A DNA stretch of 64,000 nt from Coriobacteriaceae bacterium (GTDB lineage: Bacteria > Actinomycetota > Coriobacteriia > Coriobacteriales > Coriobacteriaceae), in the NCBI GenBank assembly GCA_030525945.1, contig JAUNDT010000001.1:1-64000 (forward strand), in the 5' to 3' direction. Below the pieces are notes generated by a model that saw only the letters and a list, made by a program, of their open reading frames with translations, was not told the DNA's origin and did no database searches. The first letter of the stretch is position 1, and each line of letters starts with the position of its first letter. Positions 8,485 to 16,444 of the stretch are shown here, one piece after another. The translations under genes were made by a program, and so were the position numbers.

Positions 8485-9648
8485 TTAGGCCTCGAAGGGG
8501 TGAATGGTCACACCCTTGACCACGCGGTTCACTGTGCCGGAGGGAGAGGGGGTGTCCGGGGTGTTGCCAACGCGCACGGAGTTGAGCAGGGACACGACCT
8601 GGCCGACCATCACGAACGGCAGGGCGAGGTAGGCCTCGGGCAGAGCCTCGCCAGCGAGGGTGAAGGAAGCGCCGTCGAACTTGGTGGCACCGTCCTGCTG
8701 GATGGCGATGGTCTTGGCAGCGATCTGGTCGCCATTGATCTCGTTCAGGATGTCGAGGTCGTACTGACGGGTGTACTCGTCGTTGTTCACGAACACGAAC
8801 ACGAGGGTCTTGTCGTCAACGAAGGACTTCGGTCCGTGACGGTAGCCCATGGAGGTGTCGTAGGACGTGGCAACGAGACCGTGAGCGAGCTCGAGGATCT
8901 TGAGCTGAGCCTCCTGAGCAAGACCGCCGAAGGAGCCGGAGCCCAGATAGGTCACACGGTTGAAGTCGCCGGACAGGAACTCGGCGATCTCGCCCTCGCG
9001 AGCGATGACGTCCTCGCCGAGCTTGGCCATAGCCTCGACCCAAGCGGTCTTCTGCTCGAGGGAAGCGGTGTCGAAGATGAGGGTGGAGAGCAGCGTCATG
9101 CAGCTGTAGGAGCCGGTCATGGCGAAGCCCTTGTCGTTGGCGCGCGGGATGAGCAGCGTGAGCTGGTCGGCGTCGCCCTCGGACTCAACGGCGAGCTTGC
9201 CCTCGGGAGCGCAGGTGATGTTGATGAACTTGACGTTCTTCACGAAGGTCTTGGCAACCTGAACGGCAGCCAGGGACTCAGGGCTGTTACCGGAGCGAGC
9301 GAAGGACACGAGAACCGTGGGCTCGTCGGGGTTCAGGAAGTCGCGAGGAGCGGACACGATGTCGGTCGTGGCGATCGGCTTGAAGTCGTAGAGCTTGGTG
9401 TCGCCCGCGTGACGCAGGTAGGGAGCGCAGGTGTCGCCCACGTAGTCGGAGGTGCCGGCGCCGGTGAAGACCACCGACAGGCGACCCTCGCCCATGGCGC
9501 GGGCGTCGGCCAGGAAGGACTCGATGGCCTCGAGGTTCTCCTTGTAGATGTTCAGCGTGTCGAGCCACAGCTCAGGCTGCTGCTTGATCTCAACGGTGGT
9601 GTTGTAGGCACCCATCTCGTTGAGCTCGTCGGTCGTCTTCTCGAACAT
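8485..9648 (-). CDS. agaS: AgaS-family sugar isomerase/deaminase
   Basis: A 387-aa protein with two SIS domains (about residues 40-190 and 210-370). GAGTSDYVGD and SFARSGNSPES are the phosphosugar-binding loops; the QQPELW entry segment and SMGYRHGPKSF are typical of AgaS. In the known pathway AgaS converts galactosamine 6-phosphate to tagatose 6-phosphate plus ammonia. ATG 9648 follows GAAGGAG and is preferred to a GTG three codons earlier. It is the first gene behind the operator-bearing promoter at 9691-9720. Confidence 0.9.
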   Translation of the reverse strand: MFEKTTDELNEMGAYNTTVEIKQQPELWLDTLNIYKENLEAIESFLADARAMGEGRLSVVFTGAGTSDYVGDTCAPYLRHAGDTKLYDFKPIATTDIVSAPRDFLNPDEPTVLVSFARSGNSPESLAAVQVAKTFVKNVKFINITCAPEGKLAVESEGDADQLTLLIPRANDKGFAMTGSYSCMTLLSTLIFDTASLEQKTAWVEAMAKLGEDVIAREGEIAEFLSGDFNRVTYLGSGSFGGLAQEAQLKILELAHGLVATSYDTSMGYRHGPKSFVDDKTLVFVFVNNDEYTRQYDLDILNEINGDQIAAKTIAIQQDGATKFDGASFTLAGEALPEAYLALPFVMVGQVVSLLNSVRVGNTPDTPSPSGTVNRVVKGVTIHPFEA

Positions 9649-9690
9649 TAATACCACTCCTTCTTATTTGTGGTTTTATAAGCTGGTTTA

Positions 9691-9720
9691 ATTATAAAAT
9701 GGCTATCTGGTTATAACCAG
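9691..9720 (-). promoter_or_regulatory. Operator and promoter of the agaS unit
   Basis: A perfect 14-bp palindrome CTGGTTATAACCAG lies at 9707-9720. On the minus strand a consensus -10 box TATAAT (complement 9691-9696) follows, so the palindrome covers the expected -35 region, ideal for repression. An AT-rich inverted repeat (TTTTATAA 9674-9681, TTATAAAA 9692-9699) flanks the start. The GntR gene is adjacent, and a second copy precedes the PTS genes. Confidence 0.75.
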
Positions 9721-9761
9721 TTGTTTGCATTTTCACGCCTTGGACACAATTCGTATTGGGC

Positions 9762-10499
9762 TTAGGCGTCTACTGAGCGTCGATGCGTGATCCGGTATTT
9801 GAACTGGTCGGCACGCGCGACGGATAACGTGTACTCAACAACTTCATTCGAGCTGTTATAGGTGGTACGAACCAGATCGAGAACCGGCGCTCCTTCGGAG
9901 ATTCCCAAAAGATGGGCGTCGGCAGGACGGGCGATACTGGCGAAGAACTCCTCTTCTGCCCGGGAGATCTTCTCCCTAAATTCCTTTTCGATGATGTCGT
10001 ACAACGGCATGGATTCAAGCTGCGGGCGTTTGAGCGTTAAGAACTTGCGCACCGGCAAATACGAGCGCTCCACCATCATGGGCAGACCGTCGGCAGCCCT
10101 CAGGCGTTTGATCTTAAAGAGCTTCTCTCCAAGACGAACGCCCATATGCTCTGCCAGGTTTTTATCGGCTTCAAGATCGCTGAACTCAAGAATGGTCGTG
10201 AGCGGGTCGCGCCCCATCGAGCGCATCTGCTCGGTAAAGCTGTACGACTGCATGAGGTTCGTCGTCTGCGCTGAACGGTCGGCAACGAATGTGCCTCGGC
10301 CGTGCTGACGTACGACCAAGCCGAGACGCTCGAGCTCCTGCAGGGCAAGGCGCACCGTGGTGCGCGAGAGGCCATATCGTTCAGAGAGCTCACGTTCGGA
10401 CGAAATCATATCGCCGGCATGATACTCGTGCTCGATCTTCTCGGCCAAAATATCGACAAGCTGATCATACAGGGGCTGTTTGCGCGCTGCGATCGCCAT
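9762..10499 (-). CDS. GntR-family (HutC/UTRA) amino-sugar regulator
   Basis: A 245-aa repressor: an N-terminal winged helix (about residues 5-75, with SERELSERYGLSRTTVRLALQEL) and a C-terminal UTRA ligand-binding domain (about 95-238). This subfamily senses sugar phosphates, as in NagR/YvoA and DasR. Start 10499 follows GGAGG. It sits between the PTS unit and the agaS unit on the same strand; both are preceded by TGGTTATAACCA, a typical size and symmetry for this subfamily. The effector is probably a hexosamine phosphate. An inverted repeat ATTTCGC-N9-GCGAAAT (10526-10548) in its own leader could be a further site. Confidence 0.9.
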   Translation of the reverse strand: MAIAARKQPLYDQLVDILAEKIEHEYHAGDMISSERELSERYGLSRTTVRLALQELERLGLVVRQHGRGTFVADRSAQTTNLMQSYSFTEQMRSMGRDPLTTILEFSDLEADKNLAEHMGVRLGEKLFKIKRLRAADGLPMMVERSYLPVRKFLTLKRPQLESMPLYDIIEKEFREKISRAEEEFFASIARPADAHLLGISEGAPVLDLVRTTYNSSNEVVEYTLSVARADQFKYRITHRRSVDA

Positions 10500-10575
10500 G
10501 GGTCAATGCCTCCGACAGGGTTCACATTTCGCCGTCCGCATGCGAAATGGGGGCGGCAATGAATGCATAGATATA

Positions 10576-10611
10576 GAAAAACCCGGCGTGGGCGCGAGTC
10601 CCACGCCGGGT
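10576..10611 (-). terminator. Terminator of the PTS transcript
   Basis: A 12-bp perfect stem (ACCCGGCGTGGG at 10581-10592 with its complement at 10600-10611) is followed on the minus strand by TTTTTC. It separates IID from the GntR gene. Confidence 0.85.
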
Positions 10612-10657
10612 ATGAAGGCGCATCTGGGGGAGATAAGCCCTCAACAGGCAACTGGAA

Positions 10658-11755
10658 TTACCAGAGACCCGTCCACCAGGTGATGCCGAGCCACTCGTTG
10701 AGAGGCAGGGCGCCAAGGATGCCGATGACGAGCATGAGAACGATACCCTTGATCGGGGTGAAGTTCTTCTTGGCGAACAGGAAGTACAGGAGCATGACCA
10801 GCGCGAGCGGGACAAGCTTAGGCATAACGGTGTCGAGCGTGTCGGCCACGGAGAAGGAAACCGGAGTCTCGGTAACCTCACCGTAGGTGACGGAGCTCAT
10901 GCCGTTGCCGAGGTCGACAATGCCGGTCTCGACAGCGTTGCCGTCAGCGTCGGCGGCGGTCAGAGGATCGCCAGCCTCGTTGGTCATGCCGAGGGTACCA
11001 GCCTCAGCGGTCTCGGTGTCGATCGCGAGGTCGGCGAAGTTCTCGGCCTCCTCGTTGGAAACCACAACGGTGTGAGCGGCAACGCCACGGGTGGTGCCGT
11101 TCGGGATGTTGAGGTTGATCTGGGTGCCACCCATGTTGACCGTCAGGGCGCCAACCACGAAGCAGCCCATGATGGCGGCAGCGCGGGTGAAGGCCTGCAT
11201 GTTAGCGGTCAGGGAGTCGATGGCGGAGGTGCCCATCTTGTAAGCCCAGTTCATCAGGCCAAAGCGGCAAGCGAACAGAGCGGCGTGGAAGACCACGAGG
11301 AAGATGAGCGGGGCAATGATGTTGCCCTCGATGGCCATGTTCGAGGTGATGCCGGCCGTGATCGGCACGAGCGTCAGCCAGAACAGGGCGTCGCCGATGC
11401 CGCCCAGCGGGGAAGCAGCGGAAATACGCACGGAGCGGATGGTCTGGGTATCAACCTTGTTCTGCTCGAGGGAGAGAACGATACCCATAACGAAGGTAAC
11501 CAGGAACGGGTGCGTGTTGATGAAGTCCAGGTTGTGGTACATCGACGCAGCAAGGTCGTTCTTGTTGGTGTGAACCTTCTCGAGGCCCGGAACCATGGCG
11601 AAGAGCCAGCCACCGGACTGCATGGTCTCGTAGTTGAACGAGGACTGGAGCCAGTAGGAACGCCAGACCATGCGGTTGAGCGTCTTCTTATCGACGTTCG
11701 GCGCAGGAGTCAGATCCTCATAGCGCTCGGGGACAACGAACTCATTAGATGCCAT
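10658..11755 (-). CDS. PTS mannose-family component IID
   Basis: A 365-aa membrane subunit that forms the sugar channel with IIC. The N-terminal LNRMVWRSYWLQSSFNYE segment and the glycine-rich region (LGGIGDALFW) are diagnostic of IID, as is the C-terminal membrane part near residues 300-360. The family is usually about 270-300 aa; here a loop of roughly 90 residues, rich in Ala, Asp, Glu and Thr, is inserted between about 210 and 300. Start overlaps the IIC end by 11 bp, indicating coupling. Family membership is clear; sugar specificity comes from context. Confidence 0.93.
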   Translation of the reverse strand: MASNEFVVPERYEDLTPAPNVDKKTLNRMVWRSYWLQSSFNYETMQSGGWLFAMVPGLEKVHTNKNDLAASMYHNLDFINTHPFLVTFVMGIVLSLEQNKVDTQTIRSVRISAASPLGGIGDALFWLTLVPITAGITSNMAIEGNIIAPLIFLVVFHAALFACRFGLMNWAYKMGTSAIDSLTANMQAFTRAAAIMGCFVVGALTVNMGGTQINLNIPNGTTRGVAAHTVVVSNEEAENFADLAIDTETAEAGTLGMTNEAGDPLTAADADGNAVETGIVDLGNGMSSVTYGEVTETPVSFSVADTLDTVMPKLVPLALVMLLYFLFAKKNFTPIKGIVLMLVIGILGALPLNEWLGITWWTGLW

Positions 11756-12542
11756 CGCTCATATCACCTCCGTCAAAAGAAGCGCCCTTGAGCTCGGTCT
11801 GCTGCTGGAAGTCCCAGAAGGCGAGACCGAAGCCGATGATGGCCATGATCAGGAGCTCAGGCTTGGCAAGCGCGGGGATGCCGTGCACGATGGTCGTCAG
11901 ACCAAAGCCGAGCAGGAAGAAGGCCCACATGTCGCGGGACATCATGATCTTCAGCAGGATCGCGAAGCCGACGAACTTCATCATGCCACCGGCAGCGGAC
12001 AGACCAGCGTTGAGCCACTCAGGAATGGCGTCGACGACAGCCTGGCCAGCGGTGAGGCCACCCACGAAGAACAGGGTGACGATGGCGGCGAAGATGAGGC
12101 CGAGGATGATCTCGGACACGACGGTCAGCTTGGTGATGGCCTTCGTGTCGGCCTTAACGGCAGCGGCACGGAAGGACTCCATCATCGGGGCACGAAGGGT
12201 GAAGAACAGGGTGACGCCGTACTGGCCAAGCAGAGCGAACGGAATCGCGGTTGCAACAGCAACGTTGGGATCCATGTCGAGGGTGCAGGCAAAGACGGCG
12301 GCCATGATGCCACCAATAACAGCGTTCGGCGGCTGAGCACCACCAATCGGCATGTTACCGATGGTCATCAGCTGGTAAGTACCACCAACGACGAGGCCGG
12401 TCTGCACATCGCCGAGGATAGCGCCGATGATCGGGCCGGTGACGATGGGCTGATACAGGGACTCAGTGAAGTCGAACTGGTCGATAGCGGCCACGAAGGT
12501 CACGATGAAGACCAAAGCAACCTGAAGGAAATTCACGTCCAT
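11745..12542 (-). CDS. PTS mannose-family component IIC
   Basis: A 265-aa polytopic subunit with IIC landmarks: IDQFDFTESLYQPIVTGPIIGAI-type start (residues 20-42), GGTYQLMTIGNMPIGGAQPPNA near 52 and several further hydrophobic segments. Works with IID to move and phosphorylate the sugar. The Gln-Pro-Pro-Asn motif is characteristic of the AgaW/ManY group. Located between IIB (100 bp upstream) and IID (overlapping). Confidence 0.93.
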   Translation of the reverse strand: MDVNFLQVALVFIVTFVAAIDQFDFTESLYQPIVTGPIIGAILGDVQTGLVVGGTYQLMTIGNMPIGGAQPPNAVIGGIMAAVFACTLDMDPNVAVATAIPFALLGQYGVTLFFTLRAPMMESFRAAAVKADTKAITKLTVVSEIILGLIFAAIVTLFFVGGLTAGQAVVDAIPEWLNAGLSAAGGMMKFVGFAILLKIMMSRDMWAFFLLGFGLTTIVHGIPALAKPELLIMAIIGFGLAFWDFQQQTELKGASFDGGDMSDGI

Positions 12543-12642
12543 CTTATGCTCCTCCTTTCACAAAAAACTTTCTCGTACAAAGTGTTACGACCGGAGCGAT
12601 TATTCGCCCCGTATACAAACAAACTGGCGCAATCCCCCCAAA

Positions 12643-13125
12643 TTACGCGAACAGCTTGTTGGTATCCTCAACGGGCGTGCTGGGAACACGCTGGATGGAA
12701 AGCTCGACACCGTGCTCCTGGAGCTTACGGAAGCAAGCAACGTCGTCATCGTTGACGGCGACGGTGGTAGCGACCTGACGCTTGCCCTCGGCCATGTGCA
12801 TGTTGCCGATGTTGAGCTTCTTGATCGGCACGCCGCCCTCGACGAGCTTGAGCGCGTCCTGCGGAGAATCCAGAACGATGAAGATCTTCTGCGAAGGGCT
12901 GGCCTTGTGGATGATCTCGATGGTCTTCTGGATGGAGAAGAAACGAGTGGCAACACCGGTGGGAGCGGCCATCTTCATGAGGTTCTGGCGCATGGTGTTG
13001 GTGGAGACCTCGTCGTTGGCAACGAGGATCAGGTTGGAGCCCAGGGTGGAGTTCCACTGGGTGGCAACCTGGCCGTGGATCAGGCGGTTGTCGATACGGG
13101 TAAGAAGGATATTAGGCTCTGCCAT
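12643..13125 (-). CDS. PTS mannose-family component IIB
   Basis: A 160-aa cytoplasmic phosphocarrier. RIDNRLIHGQVATQW at residues 10-24 holds the phosphorylated His of this family. The rest (DEVSTNTMRQNLMKMAAP; GGVPIKKLNIGNMH) matches the AgaV/ManX-B fold. It takes phosphate from the separate IIA and passes it to the sugar at IIC/IID. Start 13125 has a GAAAGGAA site upstream. Confidence 0.93.
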   Translation of the reverse strand: MAEPNILLTRIDNRLIHGQVATQWNSTLGSNLILVANDEVSTNTMRQNLMKMAAPTGVATRFFSIQKTIEIIHKASPSQKIFIVLDSPQDALKLVEGGVPIKKLNIGNMHMAEGKRQVATTVAVNDDDVACFRKLQEHGVELSIQRVPSTPVEDTNKLFA

Positions 13126-13212
13126 TGCGATCCGTTCCTTTCGTGTTCGCTTACTGGCCTATGCACATGAGAATCTCTCGCAAAGCTCGGGTTCTCAAAA
13201 ATGCCTAGATAA

Positions 13213-13497
13213 TTACTTGCTGATCTCCTGAATTGCGTAACGGGAAACCTCGAGGATTGCACCCGAAAGCACCTTAACCTCGACAACATCACCCTTGACG
13301 CTCTTCACTTCGCCGAAGATGCCGCCGCCGAACATAATGCGCTGACCGGGGGCAAGGTCGGTGTGGATGTGCTCGAAGTACTTCATCTTCTTCTTCATGT
13401 TGGCCTTGGACCAGAAGAAGTAGACGACGCCCATAACCGCCATGATGAGCAGCAGGGCAACGGAGGAGGCGAGAACGTTCGCGCCGAAATTCTCCAT
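13213..13497 (-). CDS. YajC-like membrane protein inside the PTS operon
   Basis: A 94-aa protein with one N-terminal transmembrane helix (about residues 10-30), a basic patch (KANMKKKMKYFEH) and a small beta domain (LAPGQRIMFGGGIFGEV, then VEVKVLSGAILEVSRYAI), which is the YajC architecture. YajC is an accessory subunit of the Sec translocon. The start codon overlaps the IIA stop (TAATG), so the gene belongs to the PTS operon. YajC paralogs inside mannose-type PTS operons are also found in the streptococcal hyaluronate locus, so this is a recurring association without a known role. Confidence 0.85.
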   Translation of the reverse strand: MENFGANVLASSVALLLIMAVMGVVYFFWSKANMKKKMKYFEHIHTDLAPGQRIMFGGGIFGEVKSVKGDVVEVKVLSGAILEVSRYAIQEISK

Positions 13498-13940
13498 TAG
13501 ATGCCGTCCTCGGCGAAGTCCTCATCGGACTCGCCCATGACGGCTGCCAGGGACTGACGGGTAACGGCCTGCTGGCCAACGGTGACGGCCTGCTCGGCAA
13601 GGGCGGTCACATCGGTGGCGCCATTGCGGGCGAACAGGAGCTCGATGATCATCGGCAGGTTGGAGCCGGTGACGATCTCCATCTTGTCGACGTCAGCAGC
13701 GATCATCATGGACTGGTTGAAGGGGGTGCCGCCGAGCAGGTCGACGAAGACGATAACGCCCTCCTCGCACTTGGCGCGCATGTCGGTGATGGCAGCACGG
13801 AGCTCATCGCCGTACGTGGCAGCCTGAGAACCCTCGAAGGGAACGATCTCGAAGGCCTCCTGATCACCTGCCACCATGTCCAACGCGCTCTTGATACCGT
13901 TCGCAAACTGCCCGTGACCAGTCAGAATGAAGCCGACCAT
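13497..13940 (-). CDS. PTS mannose-family component IIA
   Basis: A 147-aa phosphocarrier that receives phosphate from HPr on the His in TGHGQFA (residue 9). VDLLGGTPFN near residue 72 is a family signature. Start 13940 is preferred to an in-frame upstream start because the protein then begins MVGFILTGHG, as in the family. It is the first gene of the PTS unit; the TAATG overlap couples it to the YajC-like gene. Confidence 0.93.
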   Translation of the reverse strand: MVGFILTGHGQFANGIKSALDMVAGDQEAFEIVPFEGSQAATYGDELRAAITDMRAKCEEGVIVFVDLLGGTPFNQSMMIAADVDKMEIVTGSNLPMIIELLFARNGATDVTALAEQAVTVGQQAVTRQSLAAVMGESDEDFAEDGI

Positions 13941-13982
13941 CAATCCCTCTTTCTCTGTTCGTTCCCGCATTCATCTGCGGGA

Positions 13983-14040
13983 CTGGTTATAACCACGTAA
14001 CAAGTCTTCCATATTCTAGCAGTTGTGAATGTTCTGTCAG
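13983..14040 (-). promoter_or_regulatory. Promoter and GntR operator of the PTS unit
   Basis: Minus-strand CTGACA (14035-14040) and TAGAAT (14013-14018) are 16 bp apart. The palindrome TGGTTATAACCA (13984-13995) lies just downstream of the predicted start, a roadblock position. It matches the operator core before agaS. Confidence 0.7.
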
Positions 14041-14067
14041 CCGTTTTTCGCATTCTAATTCACTTTG

Positions 14068-14129
14068 ACCGTTCACCGGCAAAAACCTACCGTTCACCCG
14101 TTTATCGAAATTCATCTGTCTTTCGATAA
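14068..14129. promoter_or_regulatory. Paired direct repeats and inverted repeat upstream of the PTS promoter
   Basis: ACCGTTCACC occurs at 14068-14077 and again at 14089-14098, exactly 21 bp apart (two helical turns). A 9-bp perfect inverted repeat (TTATCGAAA 14102-14110, TTTCGATAA 14121-14129) follows. Their position 30-110 bp upstream of the -35 box suits an activator. Confidence 0.5.
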
Positions 14130-14272
14130 GATTTCTGGGAATTAGTGAACAAATCAGCCCATTGTGCCCACGAGCCTTTTCTGGCCGCTCGCTGTCTGAG
14201 CTGGGCTTCTTGCGCACGCTCGCCAAAGCGAAATGTGAAGGAACGCCAACTGGTCTTAAATTCCGGCAAGGG

Positions 14273-14302
14273 TTGACCCATCGCGCACTCGCTATCTATA
14301 TA
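14273..14302 (+). promoter_or_regulatory. Probable promoter of the flavodoxin-like gene
   Basis: TTGACC (14273-14278) and TATATA (14297-14302) are separated by 18 bp, about 75 bp before the start codon. An imperfect 18-20 bp tandem duplication containing TTGCGCCATG follows in the leader. Confidence 0.5.
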
Positions 14303-14378
14303 GTAATACCCTATTGGTTGCGCCATGGCCCTCACTGTTGCGCCATGCGCCTCTTATATCTACCGAAAGGTCCTCCTC

Positions 14379-15050
14379 ATGGATTTGCGCACCGTTATCC
14401 TGTACCGCTCCAAGCATCATGGCAACACGAAGAAGCTTATCGACGCCGTTGTTGCGGCGCACCCTGAGATTGACCTCATCGATGTCGCGACGCTTGGTAA
14501 ATACGAGTATCCCGATCTTTCCAGCTACCACATCATCGGCTTTGCCTCCGGCATTTATTACGGCGGCTTCGATAAGGACCTGCGCCGCGTTGCCCAGGAA
14601 TGCCTCCGCGATGGCGACAACGTCATCGGCTTTATGACCTACGGCGGTACCGACAAGCAGAACGGCCGTGACCTTGACGGTATCTGCCGCGTTAAGCGAG
14701 CCACCCTGGTGAGCATCTACGGGTGTGTGGGATTCGATACCTGGGGACCGTTTAAGCTGGTCGGAGGCGTGAACAAGGACCGCCCCAACCAGGAGGACAT
14801 CGACGGGGCCGTTGAGTTCTACGACCGCATCGTCGAAGATTACGGTCAGATTTTCATCGACGAGCGCAAAAAGCGCGACCGTCGTGACGCCTGGGACGCC
14901 GCCCACCCCGCCGGCGGCCTCATGATGAACATCAAGCGCAGCGCCAAGAAGATCGCCAAGAAGTTCGAGAAGCCGGCCGATGACGCCGACGAGGTGGATA
15001 CCTCAGCCCGTACTGATTCCGAGGAACCGACCTCAGTAGCACGGAAATAG
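14379..15050 (+). CDS. Flavodoxin-like protein
   Basis: A 223-aa protein. Residues 1-165 form a flavodoxin fold: ILYRSKHHGNTKKL at 6-19 is the FMN phosphate loop, and FASGIYYGGFDKDL and GFMTYGGTDK near 53 and 85 fit the flavin-binding loops. The C-terminal 60 residues are strongly basic then acidic (KRSAKKIAKKFEKPADDADEVD), probably a flexible tail. Start 14379 follows GAAAGG. It could reduce menaquinone-type or protoporphyrinogen-type substrates as related flavodoxins do, but no partner gene indicates which. Confidence 0.75.
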   Translation: MDLRTVILYRSKHHGNTKKLIDAVVAAHPEIDLIDVATLGKYEYPDLSSYHIIGFASGIYYGGFDKDLRRVAQECLRDGDNVIGFMTYGGTDKQNGRDLDGICRVKRATLVSIYGCVGFDTWGPFKLVGGVNKDRPNQEDIDGAVEFYDRIVEDYGQIFIDERKKRDRRDAWDAAHPAGGLMMNIKRSAKKIAKKFEKPADDADEVDTSARTDSEEPTSVARK

Positions 15051-15086
15051 CCGCAAGCAGACAGCTCCGCACTTTAATGCGCACAT

Positions 15087-15119
15087 CTGGCACCTCTAGG
15101 AGTACCCTAGGGGTGCCAG
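15087..15119 (+). terminator. Terminator after the flavodoxin-like gene
   Basis: CTGGCACC (15087-15094) pairs with GGTGCCAG (15112-15119), with an inner CTAGG/CCTAG stem, followed by TTTATAT. Confidence 0.7.
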
Positions 15120-15146
15120 TTTATATATGCGAGTGGAGTGAGATTC

Positions 15147-16406
15147 ATGGCACAGACGAAGGCTCAGCAGATCATGGCCAGCGACGTCGAGCGTTCATCC
15201 GAAGACATTACCGAGGCGATCCTGGCGATCGCAGAGGAATTCGAGCCTTATATCATTCGTCAGCGCAGGCACTTCCACAAGCATCCCGAACCGAGCCTCG
15301 AGGAAATCCGCACCACCTCCGACATTGCCGGGCAGCTTGACGCGATGAACATTCCGTATGAGCGACCGCTGGCAACAGGCCTGGTGGCGACGCTGCGCGG
15401 AACCGCCCCCGACGCCTATCGCGTGGACGGCACCCCGCGCCGTCGCCTGCTGCTGCGCGCCGACATCGACGCGCTGCCCGTCACCGAGCGCACCGGCGAC
15501 GAGTTCGCGAGCGTCAACGAGGGATACATGCATGCATGCGGCCACGACTGCCACATCGCCATGATGCTCGGAACGCTGCAGATTCTGCGCCACATGACCG
15601 ATGACCTGCACGGAGAGATTCGCGTGGTTTTCCAGCCTTCCGAGGAAAACGGCACCGGCGCGCGAATGATGTGCGACGCGGGCGTGTGCGACGGCGTGGA
15701 TGGCGCGTTTGCCATGCATATTTGGAGCGAGGTGGACGCGGGCACCATCTCGTGCGAGCCGGGGCCGCGCATGGCGAATACCGACTGGTTCCGCATCGAC
15801 GTACACGGGACTTCGTGTCACGGGGCCATGCCGCAGCGCGGCAGCGACGCGGTCATGGTTGCCGCCGAGATCGTCAACGCACTGCAGACCATCGTGAGCC
15901 GCGAGCTTTCACCCTACGAGCCGGCGGTGGTAACGGTCGGGCAGCTTCATGCGGGTACCGCGCCGAACGTCATTGCCGGAGAAGCCCACATGGCGGGCAC
16001 GGTGCGCACCTATTCGCGCGCCACACACGACATCATGCCCGAGCTCATCAGCCGGATCGCCGTGCACATCGCCCGCGCGCATGGCGCGGAGGCCGAGCTC
16101 TCTGAATACACCGTGGCCCACGATGCCGTGGTCAATCATCCGCGCTCGAGCGAGCGCTGCCGCGCCGCAATCGTCAAAACGCTCGGCGAAGAGGGCGTGG
16201 GATCCTATCGCGGCACGCTCTCTGGCGAGGATTTTTCCGAGTATCTCCAGCATGTGCCGGGCATGCTCGCCTTTGTTGGGTGCCGCAACCCCCAGATGGG
16301 GGCAACGTTTGCCATGCACTCCTGCTACTTCAAGGTTGACGAGAGCGTGCTTGCGAAGGGTTCGGCCGTCGCGGCGCAGTACGCCATCGACTTCTTGGCC
16401 GAGTAG
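15147..16406 (+). CDS. M20-family amidohydrolase (hippurate/N-acyl amino acid hydrolase type)
   Basis: A 419-aa cytoplasmic metallo-amidohydrolase that would cleave an N-acyl group from an amino acid or peptide. HACGHDCHIAMMLG near residue 130 and the following FQPSEENGTGARMM carry the metal ligands and catalytic Glu of the M20D/AbgA-hippuricase subgroup; the central dimerisation lid and the C-terminal AMHSCYFKVDE segment are also present. ATG 15147 is chosen over an upstream GTG because GGAG lies 8 nt before it. Substrate is not predictable; the gene stands alone between two terminators. Confidence 0.88.
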   Translation: MAQTKAQQIMASDVERSSEDITEAILAIAEEFEPYIIRQRRHFHKHPEPSLEEIRTTSDIAGQLDAMNIPYERPLATGLVATLRGTAPDAYRVDGTPRRRLLLRADIDALPVTERTGDEFASVNEGYMHACGHDCHIAMMLGTLQILRHMTDDLHGEIRVVFQPSEENGTGARMMCDAGVCDGVDGAFAMHIWSEVDAGTISCEPGPRMANTDWFRIDVHGTSCHGAMPQRGSDAVMVAAEIVNALQTIVSRELSPYEPAVVTVGQLHAGTAPNVIAGEAHMAGTVRTYSRATHDIMPELISRIAVHIARAHGAEAELSEYTVAHDAVVNHPRSSERCRAAIVKTLGEEGVGSYRGTLSGEDFSEYLQHVPGMLAFVGCRNPQMGATFAMHSCYFKVDESVLAKGSAVAAQYAIDFLAE

Positions 16407-16433
16407 CTTCGGGCGCGACTTCCGCGCCCGAAG
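16407..16433. terminator. Hairpin between convergent amidohydrolase and ZIP genes
   Basis: Perfect 11-bp stem with 5-nt loop. No long T-run, so efficiency is uncertain, but its position between convergent genes suggests bidirectional termination. Confidence 0.5.
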
Positions 16434-16444
16434 CGGGCGCATCG

